DNA of 64,000 bases, taken from the NCBI RefSeq assembly GCF_027497995.1, contig NZ_JAODBT010000001.1, forward strand, positions 1,452,488-1,516,487. The letters run 5' to 3'. Below the pieces are notes generated by a model, which ran no database searches, was not told where the DNA came from, and worked only from the letters and a program-made list of their open reading frames with translations. Both the position numbers and the translations under genes were made by a program. This DNA comes from Stenotrophomonas sp. Iso1. Its GTDB lineage: Bacteria; Pseudomonadota; Gammaproteobacteria; Xanthomonadales; Xanthomonadaceae. Of the stretch, positions 1-7,876 are shown one piece after another. Position 1 is the stretch's first letter, and each line of letters opens with the position of its first letter.

Positions 1-1105
1 CGATGTAGCTCAAGCCGGTTGATGGCAGCACATAGTCCAGCCGCATCGTGCCCGAACGAGGGCCGAAATCGCCGGTGGCGTGCTGCGGGGCGCCGCGACG
101 GGTGATGCCCTTTTCGGCGTAGGCCAAGCTGGTTTCCTCGGCACCTTTACTGGATGGCGTGGGGTAGCGCAGCACGCGCGGGTGTTCGAGCAGTTCCAGG
201 ATGGCATCGTGACGGCCGTCGCCATCTGCCGGGTCGTTATTGAGGTCACCAACGATCACGAAACGCGCATCCGCGGCCAAACCGCCGCAACGGCCCTGGT
301 CATCGCACAGCCAGGGCTTGTCGCCACCGTCCAGATAGTCCTTCCACAGACGCAGTTCGTCGTGGTTGCGTGCGGCGTTGCGCTTTTCCTTGCCATCGAA
401 CACCGGCGGCGTTGGATGCGAGGCGAGTACATGCACCGTGCCAAGCGGCGTGTTTACCGGAACATCCCAATGCGACTTGGATGACAGCCGAAGCTGCGAC
501 CACACCGCATCCGGCCAGAATGATTTGCCCGTGTTCGGGTCAATTGGGCGCAGCGCGCCGGGCAGGGCGCTCCACTTCAACAACTGGAAGCTGCGCACTG
601 CTTTTTCATCGATGGGGAACTTGGACAGCACAAGCATGCCGTACTGGCCCGGGTGCAGGCCGTAGCCCCATGCATCGTTGCCGCGCTCGCGGCCCTTGCC
701 GCCGACAGTGCCGTTGTTGTCCAGGTCCAGGCCGCTCGGCACGCCGGTGTTGACCGGGGCCAGATAGCGGTAGGCATAGTGCAGTGCCTCGCCGCCGCCG
801 GGCTGGGCGACTTCCAGGTAACGCTGTTGGAACAGATCCGCCGCGCGGTGGGCGTCGTCGAAGTCAAATTCGTTGAGCAGGACCAGATCAGGGCGCGTCT
901 GCTGCAGCACGGCAGCGATCTTGCGGGCATGGGCGCTGTCGCCCTGCAGCTCGCGGATCAGGCCGCCTTCGTCATCGGAGTACAGCGATGTGTTGTAGGT
1001 GGCCAGTCGCAACTGGGCGGTGGAGGGCGTGTTGTCGGCTGCGTTCGTGGTGGTGCAGGCGGCCAGCAACAGGGTCATCGGGAGCAGGAGAGTTGGGATG
1101 CGCAT
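1..1105 (-). CDS. Endonuclease/exonuclease/phosphatase-family lipoprotein, partial (3' end outside window)
   Basis: The reading frame stays open from an ATG at 1105 to the window edge, so the C-terminus is missing. The N-terminus is a lipoprotein signal with lipobox LLAAC (Cys17), so the product should be exported and lipidated. The mature part begins with the DNase I-like fold signature LRLATYN, followed by PDLVLLNEFD and, further on, VIVGDLNNDP, the usual metal and active-site strands of EEP phosphohydrolases. Members cleave phosphodiester or phosphomonoester bonds in nucleic acids, inositol phosphates or sphingomyelin; the substrate cannot be told from sequence. It is transcribed away from the small lipoprotein at 1195-1560 by way of an intervening terminator. 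Confidence 0.85.
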   Translation of the reverse strand, partial: MRIPTLLLPMTLLLAACTTTNAADNTPSTAQLRLATYNTSLYSDDEGGLIRELQGDSAHARKIAAVLQQTRPDLVLLNEFDFDDAHRAADLFQQRYLEVAQPGGGEALHYAYRYLAPVNTGVPSGLDLDNNGTVGGKGRERGNDAWGYGLHPGQYGMLVLSKFPIDEKAVRSFQLLKWSALPGALRPIDPNTGKSFWPDAVWSQLRLSSKSHWDVPVNTPLGTVHVLASHPTPPVFDGKEKRNAARNHDELRLWKDYLDGGDKPWLCDDQGRCGGLAADARFVIVGDLNNDPADGDGRHDAILELLEHPRVLRYPTPSSKGAEETSLAYAEKGITRRGAPQHATGDFGPRSGTMRLDYVLPSTGLSYI

Positions 1106-1150
1106 GGACGCATTTTCTCATGCCTGCATGACGAGGACGAGAAACAACAA

Positions 1151-1170
1151 CGCCCCGCAGGAGCGGGGCG
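1151..1170 (-). terminator. Rho-independent terminator after the small lipoprotein gene
   Basis: An 8-bp perfect GC stem (CGCCCCGC / GCGGGGCG) with a 4-nt loop. On the minus strand it is followed by a T-rich stretch (TTGTTGTTT). It lies 25 bp after the stop codon at 1195. Confidence 0.8.
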
Positions 1171-1194
1171 TCGAGGTGGTGCAGGAGACACGTA

Positions 1195-1560
1195 TTAGAA
1201 CGTGCAGCCCATTGCGCCGAAGCTGGTCTTGGCCTGCTCCATTGCGGTCTTGCACTGCGCAGCCAGCGCGGTCTTGTCGGCGATGCCGTTCCAGGCGGAC
1301 TTCGACTGCTCGATGCCCTGCTTCATCATGTCGCGCTGGGCTTCAGGCACCTTGTCGCTGATGCAGGCGTACACCTTCTCCAGGTACTGGTCGCACTCAG
1401 CAACACCGGTACCGGCTTGCACGGTGTCGGTGCTGGGGGCCGGGGTGACTTCTGCGGCCGGGGTGGCTGCGGCGGCGTCAACAGCCGGGGTTTCTGCCTT
1501 CTTGCAAGCGGCCAGTGACAGGAGGGTGATTGCAGCAACCGTCAGGATTTTAATTTTCAC
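1195..1560 (-). CDS. Small lipoprotein of unknown function
   Basis: A 121-residue protein starting with GTG at 1560. This start puts a normal lipoprotein signal (Lys-rich n-region, hydrophobic core, lipobox SLAAC with Cys19) at the N-terminus, and GGA lies shortly upstream; a longer frame upstream has no signal peptide. After the Cys comes an Ala/Pro/Thr-rich linker (about residues 22-50). The C-terminal domain has Cys residues in CDQYLEKVYAC, AAQCK and MGC, which could form two disulfides. The protein is presumably periplasmic and membrane-anchored. No function is recognised. A terminator follows directly, so it is probably monocistronic. Confidence 0.75.
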   Translation of the reverse strand: MKIKILTVAAITLLSLAACKKAETPAVDAAAATPAAEVTPAPSTDTVQAGTGVAECDQYLEKVYACISDKVPEAQRDMMKQGIEQSKSAWNGIADKTALAAQCKTAMEQAKTSFGAMGCTF

Positions 1561-1642
1561 GTGAGATTCCAAATTGTTTGAGGGTACTTCCCTGTGCCGC
1601 CGCAGCATGCGCGACGACGGCGCGAGTCTGGGGACTCCCCAT

Positions 1643-2398
1643 TCAAAGTGCAAGTGACGCATTGGCGGGGTCGGCCAGCAGCCAGCGCCGTCCGTCGTAA
1701 TATTCCAGCGGCTGGTAGCGGCGCTTGTAGCCCATCTTGCGATGGCCGTGGATCCAGTAGCCCAGGTAAAGGTGTGGCAAACCGACGCGCTGCGCCCAGG
1801 CAATCTGCTGCAGGATGCCGAACGTACCCAGCCCGCGCTTCTCTTCCTCCGGGTCGAAGAAGGTATAGACCGCTGACAAACCCTGCTCGGTGATGTCGGT
1901 GACAGCGACGGCCAACAGGCGCCCGCCGTCCGTTGCCGGCATGCGGATTTCCATGAAGCGCCCGTGCGCCCAGCTGCCGATCAGGAACTGGTCGAATTCA
2001 TGCGTGCCGTGTTCGTCCATGCCGCCTTTAGCGTGGCGGTGCTGTAGATAGCGTTGGTAAAGCGCGAACTGCTCGTCGGTGCGCTCGGCCGGCAGGATGC
2101 GGCATTCCAGATCGGTGTTGCGCGCCAGGCAGCGGCGCTGGCTGCGGTCAGGCGCAAACCGCTTCACCGGGATACGTACCGGCACGCAGGCGCGGCAGCC
2201 TTGGCAGTGCGGGCGATACACCAGGTCGCCGGAGCGGCGGAACCCCCAGCTCAGCGCCATGGGATACAGGCTGGCCAGGCGATCGTCTTGCGGGTCGAGC
2301 ACGAGGTCGCGCGCCTGTCGGTCGGGCCAGTAGCCGCAGGGGTGTTCGCCAGTTTGGAACAGGCGCAGTTCTTGGTCAGGGTCGCGATGTAAAGCCAT
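1643..2398 (-). CDS. bpt: Aspartate/glutamate leucyltransferase (Bpt), N-end rule pathway
   Basis: A 251-residue cytosolic aminoacyl-tRNA-protein transferase. The family moves leucine from Leu-tRNA to N-terminal Asp or Glu of proteins, marking them for ClpS/ClpAP. Recognisable blocks are the N-terminal Cys cluster [12 protein letters not shown], the HAKGGMDEH region, and the C-terminal [16 protein letters not shown] segment typical of the ATE/Bpt fold. Length is normal for bacterial Bpt. The frame is open further upstream, but the conserved N-terminus ([11 protein letters not shown]) begins right after the ATG at 2398, so that start is chosen. Bpt rather than arginyl-transferase Ate is assumed because gammaproteobacterial members are of the Bpt type. 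Confidence 0.9.
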   Translation of the reverse strand: MALHRDPDQELRLFQTGEHPCGYWPDRQARDLVLDPQDDRLASLYPMALSWGFRRSGDLVYRPHCQGCRACVPVRIPVKRFAPDRSQRRCLARNTDLECRILPAERTDEQFALYQRYLQHRHAKGGMDEHGTHEFDQFLIGSWAHGRFMEIRMPATDGGRLLAVAVTDITEQGLSAVYTFFDPEEEKRGLGTFGILQQIAWAQRVGLPHLYLGYWIHGHRKMGYKRRYQPLEYYDGRRWLLADPANASLAL

Positions 2399-2548
2399 GG
2401 TCAGAGCATAGCCGCCGTGGGTCTCAAAACATGCGCCTGTCTGCGTGATGAATACGGCAGGTGGTGCGGTCAACCGTCGCACTTGCCGGGCGTTGACCGT
2501 AGTGAGGACGCAATGCTGCGTCTGTTCTTCTACCCACGGAGCCGCACA

Positions 2549-3130
2549 ATGACCCGACGTAAACCTCTTCTTCTGCTGGCCATGCTGCTGGCGACCTCGG
2601 CGACCGGTCTGGCGATTGCTGCCGCCCCCGCCGGCCCCACACCGGCCCCGGTCCGTATGGACAGCAACGGTGATGGTGTGATCGACCGTCAGGAAGCGGC
2701 CGCACATCCACGTCTGGCCCAGCGTTTCGACGAACTGGACAAGAATAAGGATGGCAAGCTGGCGCGCGATGAAATGCCGGCGCCGCGTCATGGGATGCGC
2801 CACGACCGTCACCACGGTGGGATGCGCGGCGGTCGCGACGGTGGCTTCATGACGCGTGGCATGGATGCGGACAACGACGGGCGTATCAGTGCCGCTGAGT
2901 ACCGCGCCCAATTCGATCGTCTGGACGTGAACAAAGACGGCTACATTGATCGAGCGGACCGTCAGGCCCGCGCCGAACAACGTCGTGCCGAGTGGTTTGC
3001 CAAGGCCGACACAGACAAGGACGGCAAGTTGAGCCAAGCCGAGTTGGAAGCGGCCCGCAGCAAGAATGGCCCGCGCGGTTCACATGGCCCGCGCACGCCG
3101 ATGGTGCCGCTGACTCCGGCAGCGAAGTAA
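2549..3130 (+). CDS. Secreted EF-hand calcium-binding protein with five EF loops
   Basis: A 193-residue protein with a signal peptide ([18 protein letters not shown], likely cleaved after the Ala-rich stretch near residue 28). Five DxNxDG-type loops are visible: [48 protein letters not shown] and [12 protein letters not shown]. The fourth has Asp rather than Glu at position 12. A His/Gly/Arg-rich linker separates loops 2 and 3. The start at 2549 is supported by GGAG just upstream; an earlier in-frame start would put a non-signal extension before the hydrophobic core. The likely role is periplasmic calcium binding or sensing; partners are unknown. A strong terminator follows. Confidence 0.85.
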   Translation: MTRRKPLLLLAMLLATSATGLAIAAAPAGPTPAPVRMDSNGDGVIDRQEAAAHPRLAQRFDELDKNKDGKLARDEMPAPRHGMRHDRHHGGMRGGRDGGFMTRGMDADNDGRISAAEYRAQFDRLDVNKDGYIDRADRQARAEQRRAEWFAKADTDKDGKLSQAELEAARSKNGPRGSHGPRTPMVPLTPAAK

Positions 3131-3154
3131 CACCCGGAGAGGCGCCGATCGACA

Positions 3155-3190
3155 ACAGCCCCGCTGCATGCAGTGGGGCTGTTTTGTTTT
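3155..3190 (+). terminator. Rho-independent terminator after the EF-hand gene
   Basis: A long stem with arms ACAGCCCC and GGGGCTGT, extended inward by GCTG/CAGT pairs around a CATG loop, followed by TTTTGTTTT. Confidence 0.85.
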
Positions 3191-3308
3191 CGCATTTGCA
3201 GAGAGAGGTTGAGTAGCAGTCGGCCGGTTGTTATTCGAGCTTTCCGGATGCGCTATGGGGGCGCCGTGGCCCGCTGATGGCTGTCGTGCTACGAGAGCGG
3301 TCCTGCGG

Positions 3309-4505
3309 TTACCTGACCAGCATCGTGTAAAGCACCATCGCCACGGTGAATACAGTGGCGGTGACCATCGCGGCGCGCCCGAACATGCTGCGGTAGACCC
3401 AACTGGGGCCGTTGCGACCGTGCCGCGCGGCGTCGCGCGCCAGCATCGGTGCCATCACCCGCGGCAGGGTGATCAGGTACTGGTAGTTCAACACGATCAT
3501 GCCGATGGCCAACACGGTCAGCCCGGTTACCACACTCAGCTTCAACGCCACCACGCCAAACATGGAGCTGCAGAACAGCACGGTGGTCACATTGTGCAGA
3601 CGCAGGAATTTGCGCACCTGTACCTGCTCAACGGATGTTTCCGCATAACGCAGCAGATAGAGGCTGGCGAACCACGCCGCCAGCATGCCGATGCTGATGC
3701 CGCCGAAGATCAACCACAGGTCCGGCGGGTTGGGCATCAGCCCGTTGGCGACCGCGCCCACCGCGCCACCGGCAGCGCCACCGCCGACGGTATTTGCACC
3801 CACGCCACCAGCGCCGACTTTTCCGGCGCCGGCCATGCCAATGGCAATCGCGCTGGCAGTGCTGGGTGCGGCCAACATGACGGCAGAGCTGACCACGGCG
3901 GCAAAGGCCGACCCGGGTGCGGTACTGCGGGCAAATTCGCCAAAGCGTTTGAGCATTTCGTCGCGCACAGTGGCGCGGGCACGTGACAAGCGCTTGCGTA
4001 CCGCGGCGTCACTCAGGCCGAGCAGCGTGGCCACTTGCTGCGAACTCTGGCCTTCGCGATAGAACAGCAGTAGCGCCTCACGGCTGTCCTCGGGCAGGGC
4101 GGAAATGATTTCTTCGGCAGCCAGTTCTTCCTCAACCCGCACCATTGCATCGGCGCCATCGGGTGCGGGATCAGCAGCCATACCGATTGCGATCTCCGCA
4201 GCTTCACCGCTGAGTGGCCTTTGGTGATTGGCGCGCAGCCAATCGCGGGCCAGGTTGCGGGTGATCTGCCGCAGCCACGGCAGGAAACTGACGTTGTTGT
4301 TGAGCTGGGTGAGTTGCTGCCAGGCCTTGATGAAGGCTTCCTGGGCGATGTCTTCGCTGGCCTGCACGTCGCGGGTGATGGCCAGGGCAATGGATGTCAC
4401 CGTGTTCTGGCAGGCCAGCACGATGCGCCCGTATGACCGGGTGCAGCCCTTGCGGGCAGCGGGCAGTTCGTTCTGCAGCATCGATTCCAGCATCGCGCTC
4501 GTCAT
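3309..4505 (-). CDS. ECF-type RNA polymerase sigma factor fused to a C-terminal membrane domain
   Basis: A 398-residue protein. Residues about 25-95 match sigma-70 region 2 (SEDIAQEAFIKAW, then FLPWLRQITRNLARDW). Residues about 130-188 match region 4, with the helix-turn-helix in QQVATLLGLSDAAVRKRLSRAR. ECF factors normally end near here at about 190 residues. This one continues for 210 residues: an Ala/Gly-rich hydrophobic stretch (200-255), then clear membrane segments near 263-286, 306-346 (probably two) and 376-396. The sigma factor would therefore be held at the inner membrane, possibly released by proteolysis. No separate anti-sigma gene is adjacent. The start at 4505 has GGGAA 6-7 nt upstream; Met5 is an alternative. 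Confidence 0.85.
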   Translation of the reverse strand: MTSAMLESMLQNELPAARKGCTRSYGRIVLACQNTVTSIALAITRDVQASEDIAQEAFIKAWQQLTQLNNNVSFLPWLRQITRNLARDWLRANHQRPLSGEAAEIAIGMAADPAPDGADAMVRVEEELAAEEIISALPEDSREALLLFYREGQSSQQVATLLGLSDAAVRKRLSRARATVRDEMLKRFGEFARSTAPGSAFAAVVSSAVMLAAPSTASAIAIGMAGAGKVGAGGVGANTVGGGAAGGAVGAVANGLMPNPPDLWLIFGGISIGMLAAWFASLYLLRYAETSVEQVQVRKFLRLHNVTTVLFCSSMFGVVALKLSVVTGLTVLAIGMIVLNYQYLITLPRVMAPMLARDAARHGRNGPSWVYRSMFGRAAMVTATVFTVAMVLYTMLVR

Positions 4506-4564
4506 GGGCAGTTCCCGTAGGATATGCAGGACATGACGCGCGCGCGGGCCAAATGTGACCGGAC

Positions 4565-5074
4565 TTACTTGGCCGGGGCCGGCGGCGCGCTGGGCTCAAT
4601 GCGCACGCGGACTTCCTCGGGCTGCTCCGGCGCGGGCGCCGGTTGCACCTGTTGCGCTGGTGCGGCCACAGGTGGGGTTGGCGCACTGCGGTGACGCAGC
4701 ATGATGACCAGTGCCACGCCGGCAATGACTACCAACAAGGCAATACGGATGCGCCATGCCCAGCTGCGACCACCGGCCTGCGCCGGGACATCGTCGCGGA
4801 AGGCGTACTCGGCGGTGGGGTGGTCGCGGCGGGTGGTGTCCAGCAGACGGGCATCGCGCAGGATTTCACGCGCGCGTGGCTGGTCATTGGCATGTACCAC
4901 CCAGACTGCCGGTTGGTTGCCGCCGCCGCTCTTGTCCAGGTAGCTGAACTGGCCACGGCGTTTGCTCTGGTACGACCGGCCATTGGTGACGCGGACTTCG
5001 ATGCCGGCGTCGCGCAGCATCTGCGCCACGCCTTCGGCATTTTCGACACGTTGGCTGCTGAAAATCTTGCGCAT
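4565..5074 (-). CDS. DUF2007-like protein with one transmembrane segment
   Basis: A 169-residue protein. Residues 1-75 (MRKIFSSQRVENAEGVAQML, then a VWVV strand and a DQPRAREIL helix) have the small alpha/beta layout of DUF2007, a putative signal-transducing or PII-like regulatory domain. A single membrane helix spans about 109-127. The C-terminus is Pro/Ala/Glu-rich, without hydrophobic segments. It starts 3 bp after the tesB stop codon, so the two are almost certainly co-transcribed. The function is unknown; family assignment rests on pattern only. Confidence 0.7.
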   Translation of the reverse strand: MRKIFSSQRVENAEGVAQMLRDAGIEVRVTNGRSYQSKRRGQFSYLDKSGGGNQPAVWVVHANDQPRAREILRDARLLDTTRRDHPTAEYAFRDDVPAQAGGRSWAWRIRIALLVVIAGVALVIMLRHRSAPTPPVAAPAQQVQPAPAPEQPEEVRVRIEPSAPPAPAK

Positions 5075-5077
5075 GGT

Positions 5078-6004
5078 TCAGCCCTTGCTCGTGTCGGTAT
5101 CGCCCGGCGTTACCCGGATCAAGCCTTCCTGCGCGGTGCTGGCGACCAGCACGCCCTCGCGGGTGAAGAACTGGCCGCGCGCCAGCCCGCGCGAATCCTG
5201 CGCGCTTGGGCTGTCCAGCGAGTACAGCAACCAATCGTCCATGCGGAACGGGCGGTGAAACCAGATGGCGTGGTCGAGCGAAGCCATCTGTACATGCGGC
5301 TGGTAATAGCTGATGCCGTGCGGGAACGTGGCCGTGCCCAGCAGGTGGAAGTCGGAGGCATAGGCCAACAGCGCCTGATGCAGTTCGGGGGCATCACCGA
5401 CCTTTTCGTTCAAACGCAGCCATACCTGGTGATAGGGCGGGCGCTTGGGCGGGTCGAGTTCGTCGCGCGGATAGACGTGGCGGAACTCAAACGGACCGCC
5501 ACGCGAGAGCCAGCGTTGCACCTTTACCGGCAGGCGTTCGAGCACATCTGGTGGGAGCGGGCGGTTGGGTTCGATGTCTTCCGGCTGCGGCACTTCCGGC
5601 ATCTTGAGCTGATGTTCGGCGCCGCGTTCAGCCTGCTGGAAGGAAGCTGCACAGAAAAAAATCACCTTGCCATGCTGGATAGCGGTGACCCGGCGCACGG
5701 AAAAACTGCCGCCATCGCGGGTGCGGTCAACGTCGTAGACGATCGGATGGTCGATATTGCCGGCGCGCAGGAAGTAGGCGTGCAATGAATGCACATGGCG
5801 CCCGTTCTCGACCGTGGCCTGGGCAGCGGCCAGCGCCTGGCCCAGCACCTGCCCGCCAAACACGTATTTGGTGCCGATATCGCGGCTCTGGCCACGGAAC
5901 AGGTTGTCCTCCAGCCGTTCCAACGACAGCAGGTCAATCAGCTCGGGTACCACGGGTTCAGCATTGGCAGACAAGACGGCGGCCTTCGGTTCGACAGGCG
6001 GCAA
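5078..6004 (-). CDS. tesB: Acyl-CoA thioesterase II (TesB)
   Basis: A 308-residue double-hotdog thioesterase that hydrolyses medium to long acyl-CoA to free fatty acid and CoA in the cytosol. The E. coli catalytic residues Asp204, Thr228 and Gln278 correspond, with a constant offset of 14, to Asp218 (YASDFHLL), Ser242 (ASLDHAIWFHRPF) and Gln292 (TAQEGLIR). Thr to Ser at the second position is conservative. The N-terminal hotdog is seen in FGGQVLGQAL and LHAYFLRAG. The first 20 residues are a variable extension; no better internal Met is present. It is first in an operon with the DUF2007 gene. Confidence 0.93.
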   Translation of the reverse strand: MPPVEPKAAVLSANAEPVVPELIDLLSLERLEDNLFRGQSRDIGTKYVFGGQVLGQALAAAQATVENGRHVHSLHAYFLRAGNIDHPIVYDVDRTRDGGSFSVRRVTAIQHGKVIFFCAASFQQAERGAEHQLKMPEVPQPEDIEPNRPLPPDVLERLPVKVQRWLSRGGPFEFRHVYPRDELDPPKRPPYHQVWLRLNEKVGDAPELHQALLAYASDFHLLGTATFPHGISYYQPHVQMASLDHAIWFHRPFRMDDWLLYSLDSPSAQDSRGLARGQFFTREGVLVASTAQEGLIRVTPGDTDTSKG

Positions 6005-6055
6005 TTATAGGGGGCAGGAGCTTGGGAGCAGGAGCGTGGCGAACAGGAGTGTGTG

Positions 6056-6143
6056 AAGCGCAGAGGAGTGAGAAAGGGCGGGGAGACGTTAGCTTTGCTA
6101 CCACGTGCGCCGGCCCTTGCTCGCCCCTCACTCCTGTGCGCTG
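6056..6143. repeat. Imperfect inverted repeat between tesB and the enoyl-CoA hydratase gene
   Basis: The left arm AGCGCAGAGGAGTGAG (from 6057) and the right arm CTCACTCCTGTGCGCT (ending about 6142) are near-complementary and about 55 nt apart. The right arm is followed by a T run, so the folded element could also act as a terminator. The core GAGGAGTGAGAAA is shared with the element at 19094-19145. Confidence 0.6.
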
Positions 6144-6146
6144 TTT

Positions 6147-6929
6147 TTAGCTTTTGCCCAAGCGTGCGGCGAGGGCCTGCAGTGCGGTCTGCGCGTCGGT
6201 CGAGTACCAGGCGTCAACGAAGCGGTCGAGCTGAATGTGCTCCGGCTGCATGGCTTCGTGAAGATCGGCGCGGGCGATGGCGCGGGTCTGCAGCATCGGT
6301 TGCTGCGGCAGCTTGAGCTGGGCTTGCAGCCAGGTGATGGCGGTCTCCACAACAAGGGCTGCGCCATCGGCCAGTTCATCGACCAAGCCAATCTCCAGGG
6401 CGCGTTCGGCGCTGACCAGTTGGCCACCGGCCAGCAGCACACCGGCGCGGTGCGTGCCGACCACGCGACGCATCAGGCGCTGGATGCCTTCTGGTGCCAC
6501 CAGCCCCACCTGCACTTCGTTCAGGCCGATCACATACGGCTTGGCTGGATCGGCGCTACGCGCCATCACCCGGTAATCGCAACACAGCGCCAGCACGCAA
6601 CCACCTGCCGGGGAATGACCGGTGAGCGCAGCGACCACCGGGACGCGGCTTTCTGCCAGCGCACGGGCGGCACCGAAAAACGCCTGCCAACTGTCCAGCA
6701 GCTTGTGCTTGTCCTCGCCGTGGCGCAGCAGATATGGCACGTCCATGCCGCCGGTGAAGATGCGCTCACTGCCGGACAGCACGATGCCCCGCACGTCTTC
6801 GGTCATGGCGTGGGTCAATGCGGTGATCAAGGCACGGCACAGTTCGGTATCCAGTGCATTGACCGGCGGCCGCGCCAGGCGCAGCTCGCGGATGGGACCA
6901 TGGTTGATCACTTCAATAAGCGTGGTCAT
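6147..6929 (-). CDS. Enoyl-CoA hydratase/isomerase (crotonase) family protein
   Basis: A 260-residue crotonase-fold protein. The oxyanion-hole regions are visible as LSGSERIFTGGMDVPYLL and ALTGHSPAGGCVLALCCDYRVM. The usual catalytic Glu pair lies in the region GLNEVQVGLVAPEG, where the first is retained and the second position is occupied differently, so hydratase, isomerase or other crotonase chemistry cannot be distinguished. The start at 6929 gives the conserved beta-strand MTTLIEVINHGPIRELRLA. An in-frame ATG 18 bp upstream (MRNRSMTT) is possible and ribosome-binding sites are weak for both. It is divergent from the copper chaperone gene across a 37-bp gap. Confidence 0.8.
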   Translation of the reverse strand: MTTLIEVINHGPIRELRLARPPVNALDTELCRALITALTHAMTEDVRGIVLSGSERIFTGGMDVPYLLRHGEDKHKLLDSWQAFFGAARALAESRVPVVAALTGHSPAGGCVLALCCDYRVMARSADPAKPYVIGLNEVQVGLVAPEGIQRLMRRVVGTHRAGVLLAGGQLVSAERALEIGLVDELADGAALVVETAITWLQAQLKLPQQPMLQTRAIARADLHEAMQPEHIQLDRFVDAWYSTDAQTALQALAARLGKS

Positions 6930-6966
6930 GCTGCGGTTTCTCATGCGGCAGGGAGTCGTGGTTTCG

Positions 6967-7407
6967 ATGATAACCAAACCATTCATGTGCGTAGTGTTGT
7001 GGGTGCTCTCGGCGTCTGCGTGGGCGGCTTCCCCCAGCTGTGTGGCATTGCAGAACGGTTGGATCCGGTTGCCGCCGATGGCGGCCATGCCGATGGCAGC
7101 AGGTTTCGGTGTTCTGCATAACCACTGCGCGGCGCCGATGGCGGTCGTGGCCGTCCATAGCGATCAGGTGCGCGATATCTCGCTGCACGAAACCACGTTG
7201 GTGGACGGGGTCAGCCGCATGCGCGAAGTGGAGCGTTTACCGATTGCTGCGGGTAAGACGGCAGAGCTCAAGCCCGGTGGCTTGCACTTGATGTTGATGG
7301 GCGCGTTGCAGCCGCTGCAGGAAGGCCAGCGCGTGCCGGTGACGTTCGTGTTGGCCGATGGCAGTGAGGTGCCGGCCGAGTTGGTGGTGAAGAGGCCGGG
7401 CAACTAA
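6967..7407 (+). CDS. Periplasmic copper chaperone PCu(A)C family protein
   Basis: A 146-residue secreted protein (signal MITKPFMCVVLWVLSASAWA, cleavage after about residue 21). It carries the exact PCu(A)C copper(I) motif H-x10-M-x21-H-x-M as His74, Met85, His107 and Met109 (in SLHETTLVDGVSRMREV and GLHLMLMG). Family members hold Cu(I) in the periplasm and help load copper into haem-copper oxidases. A link to the bo3 oxidase of this window or to a caa3/cbb3 oxidase elsewhere is plausible but unproven. The chosen start gives a proper signal peptide; a GGGAG lies about 10 nt upstream. An upstream ATG at 6943 is less likely. Confidence 0.88.
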   Translation: MITKPFMCVVLWVLSASAWAASPSCVALQNGWIRLPPMAAMPMAAGFGVLHNHCAAPMAVVAVHSDQVRDISLHETTLVDGVSRMREVERLPIAAGKTAELKPGGLHLMLMGALQPLQEGQRVPVTFVLADGSEVPAELVVKRPGN

Positions 7408-7434
7408 AGCCTCTCGTCCAAGACAGAATCAAAG

Positions 7435-7460
7435 CCCCTCTCCCGCGTGCAGGAGAGGGG
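7435..7460. repeat. GC-rich palindrome at a convergent gene junction
   Basis: The 9-bp arms CCCCTCTCC and GGAGAGGGG flank an 8-nt loop. It lies between the copper chaperone gene and the thioesterase gene, which converge. There is no T run, so it is classed with the GC-rich intergenic repeats of this window rather than as a proven terminator. Confidence 0.6.
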
Positions 7461-7468
7461 TGGGCATC

Positions 7469-7876
7469 TCAGGTCGACGCGTTCCGCACGGCATCCGGCA
7501 GCGGTGCGCTCTTGCCCGTCTGCGTATCCATCCACACCACGACCACGTTGCCGTCGGAGTACAGCTTGCCGCTGTCCTTCTGGTCGACGATACGGTGGCC
7601 GATGGTCACGCTGCTGTTGCCAAGGCGCTCAACGAACAGCTCCACCACGATGTCGTTGGGCCACACAATCGGCAGGCGGTAGTTGATGTTGGTGTTGGCT
7701 ACCACTGGCGCGATGCGGTCACTCATTGACACGCCTTCCACGCCCAGCATCCAACGCACGCGCGCTTCTTCCAGATAGGAGACGTACTTGGCGTTGTTGA
7801 CGTGGCCCATGGAGTCCATGTCGCGCCAACGTACGCTGATCGGTACCTGCGCCAGCTGCTTGTGGTCGTTGCTCAT
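7469..7876 (-). CDS. Acyl-CoA thioesterase, 4-hydroxybenzoyl-CoA thioesterase/YbgC hotdog family
   Basis: A 135-residue single-hotdog protein. The segment [20 protein letters not shown] contains the catalytic Asp/Gly-His-Val-Asn signature of the family, followed by the helix YLEEARVRW. Such enzymes hydrolyse short acyl- or aroyl-CoA thioesters in the cytosol; the substrate is not predictable. Its ATG overlaps the uvrA stop codon by 4 bp (ATGA), so it is translated from the uvrA mRNA by coupling. A functional link to DNA repair is not implied. Confidence 0.88.
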   Translation of the reverse strand: MSNDHKQLAQVPISVRWRDMDSMGHVNNAKYVSYLEEARVRWMLGVEGVSMSDRIAPVVANTNINYRLPIVWPNDIVVELFVERLGNSSVTIGHRIVDQKDSGKLYSDGNVVVVWMDTQTGKSAPLPDAVRNAST

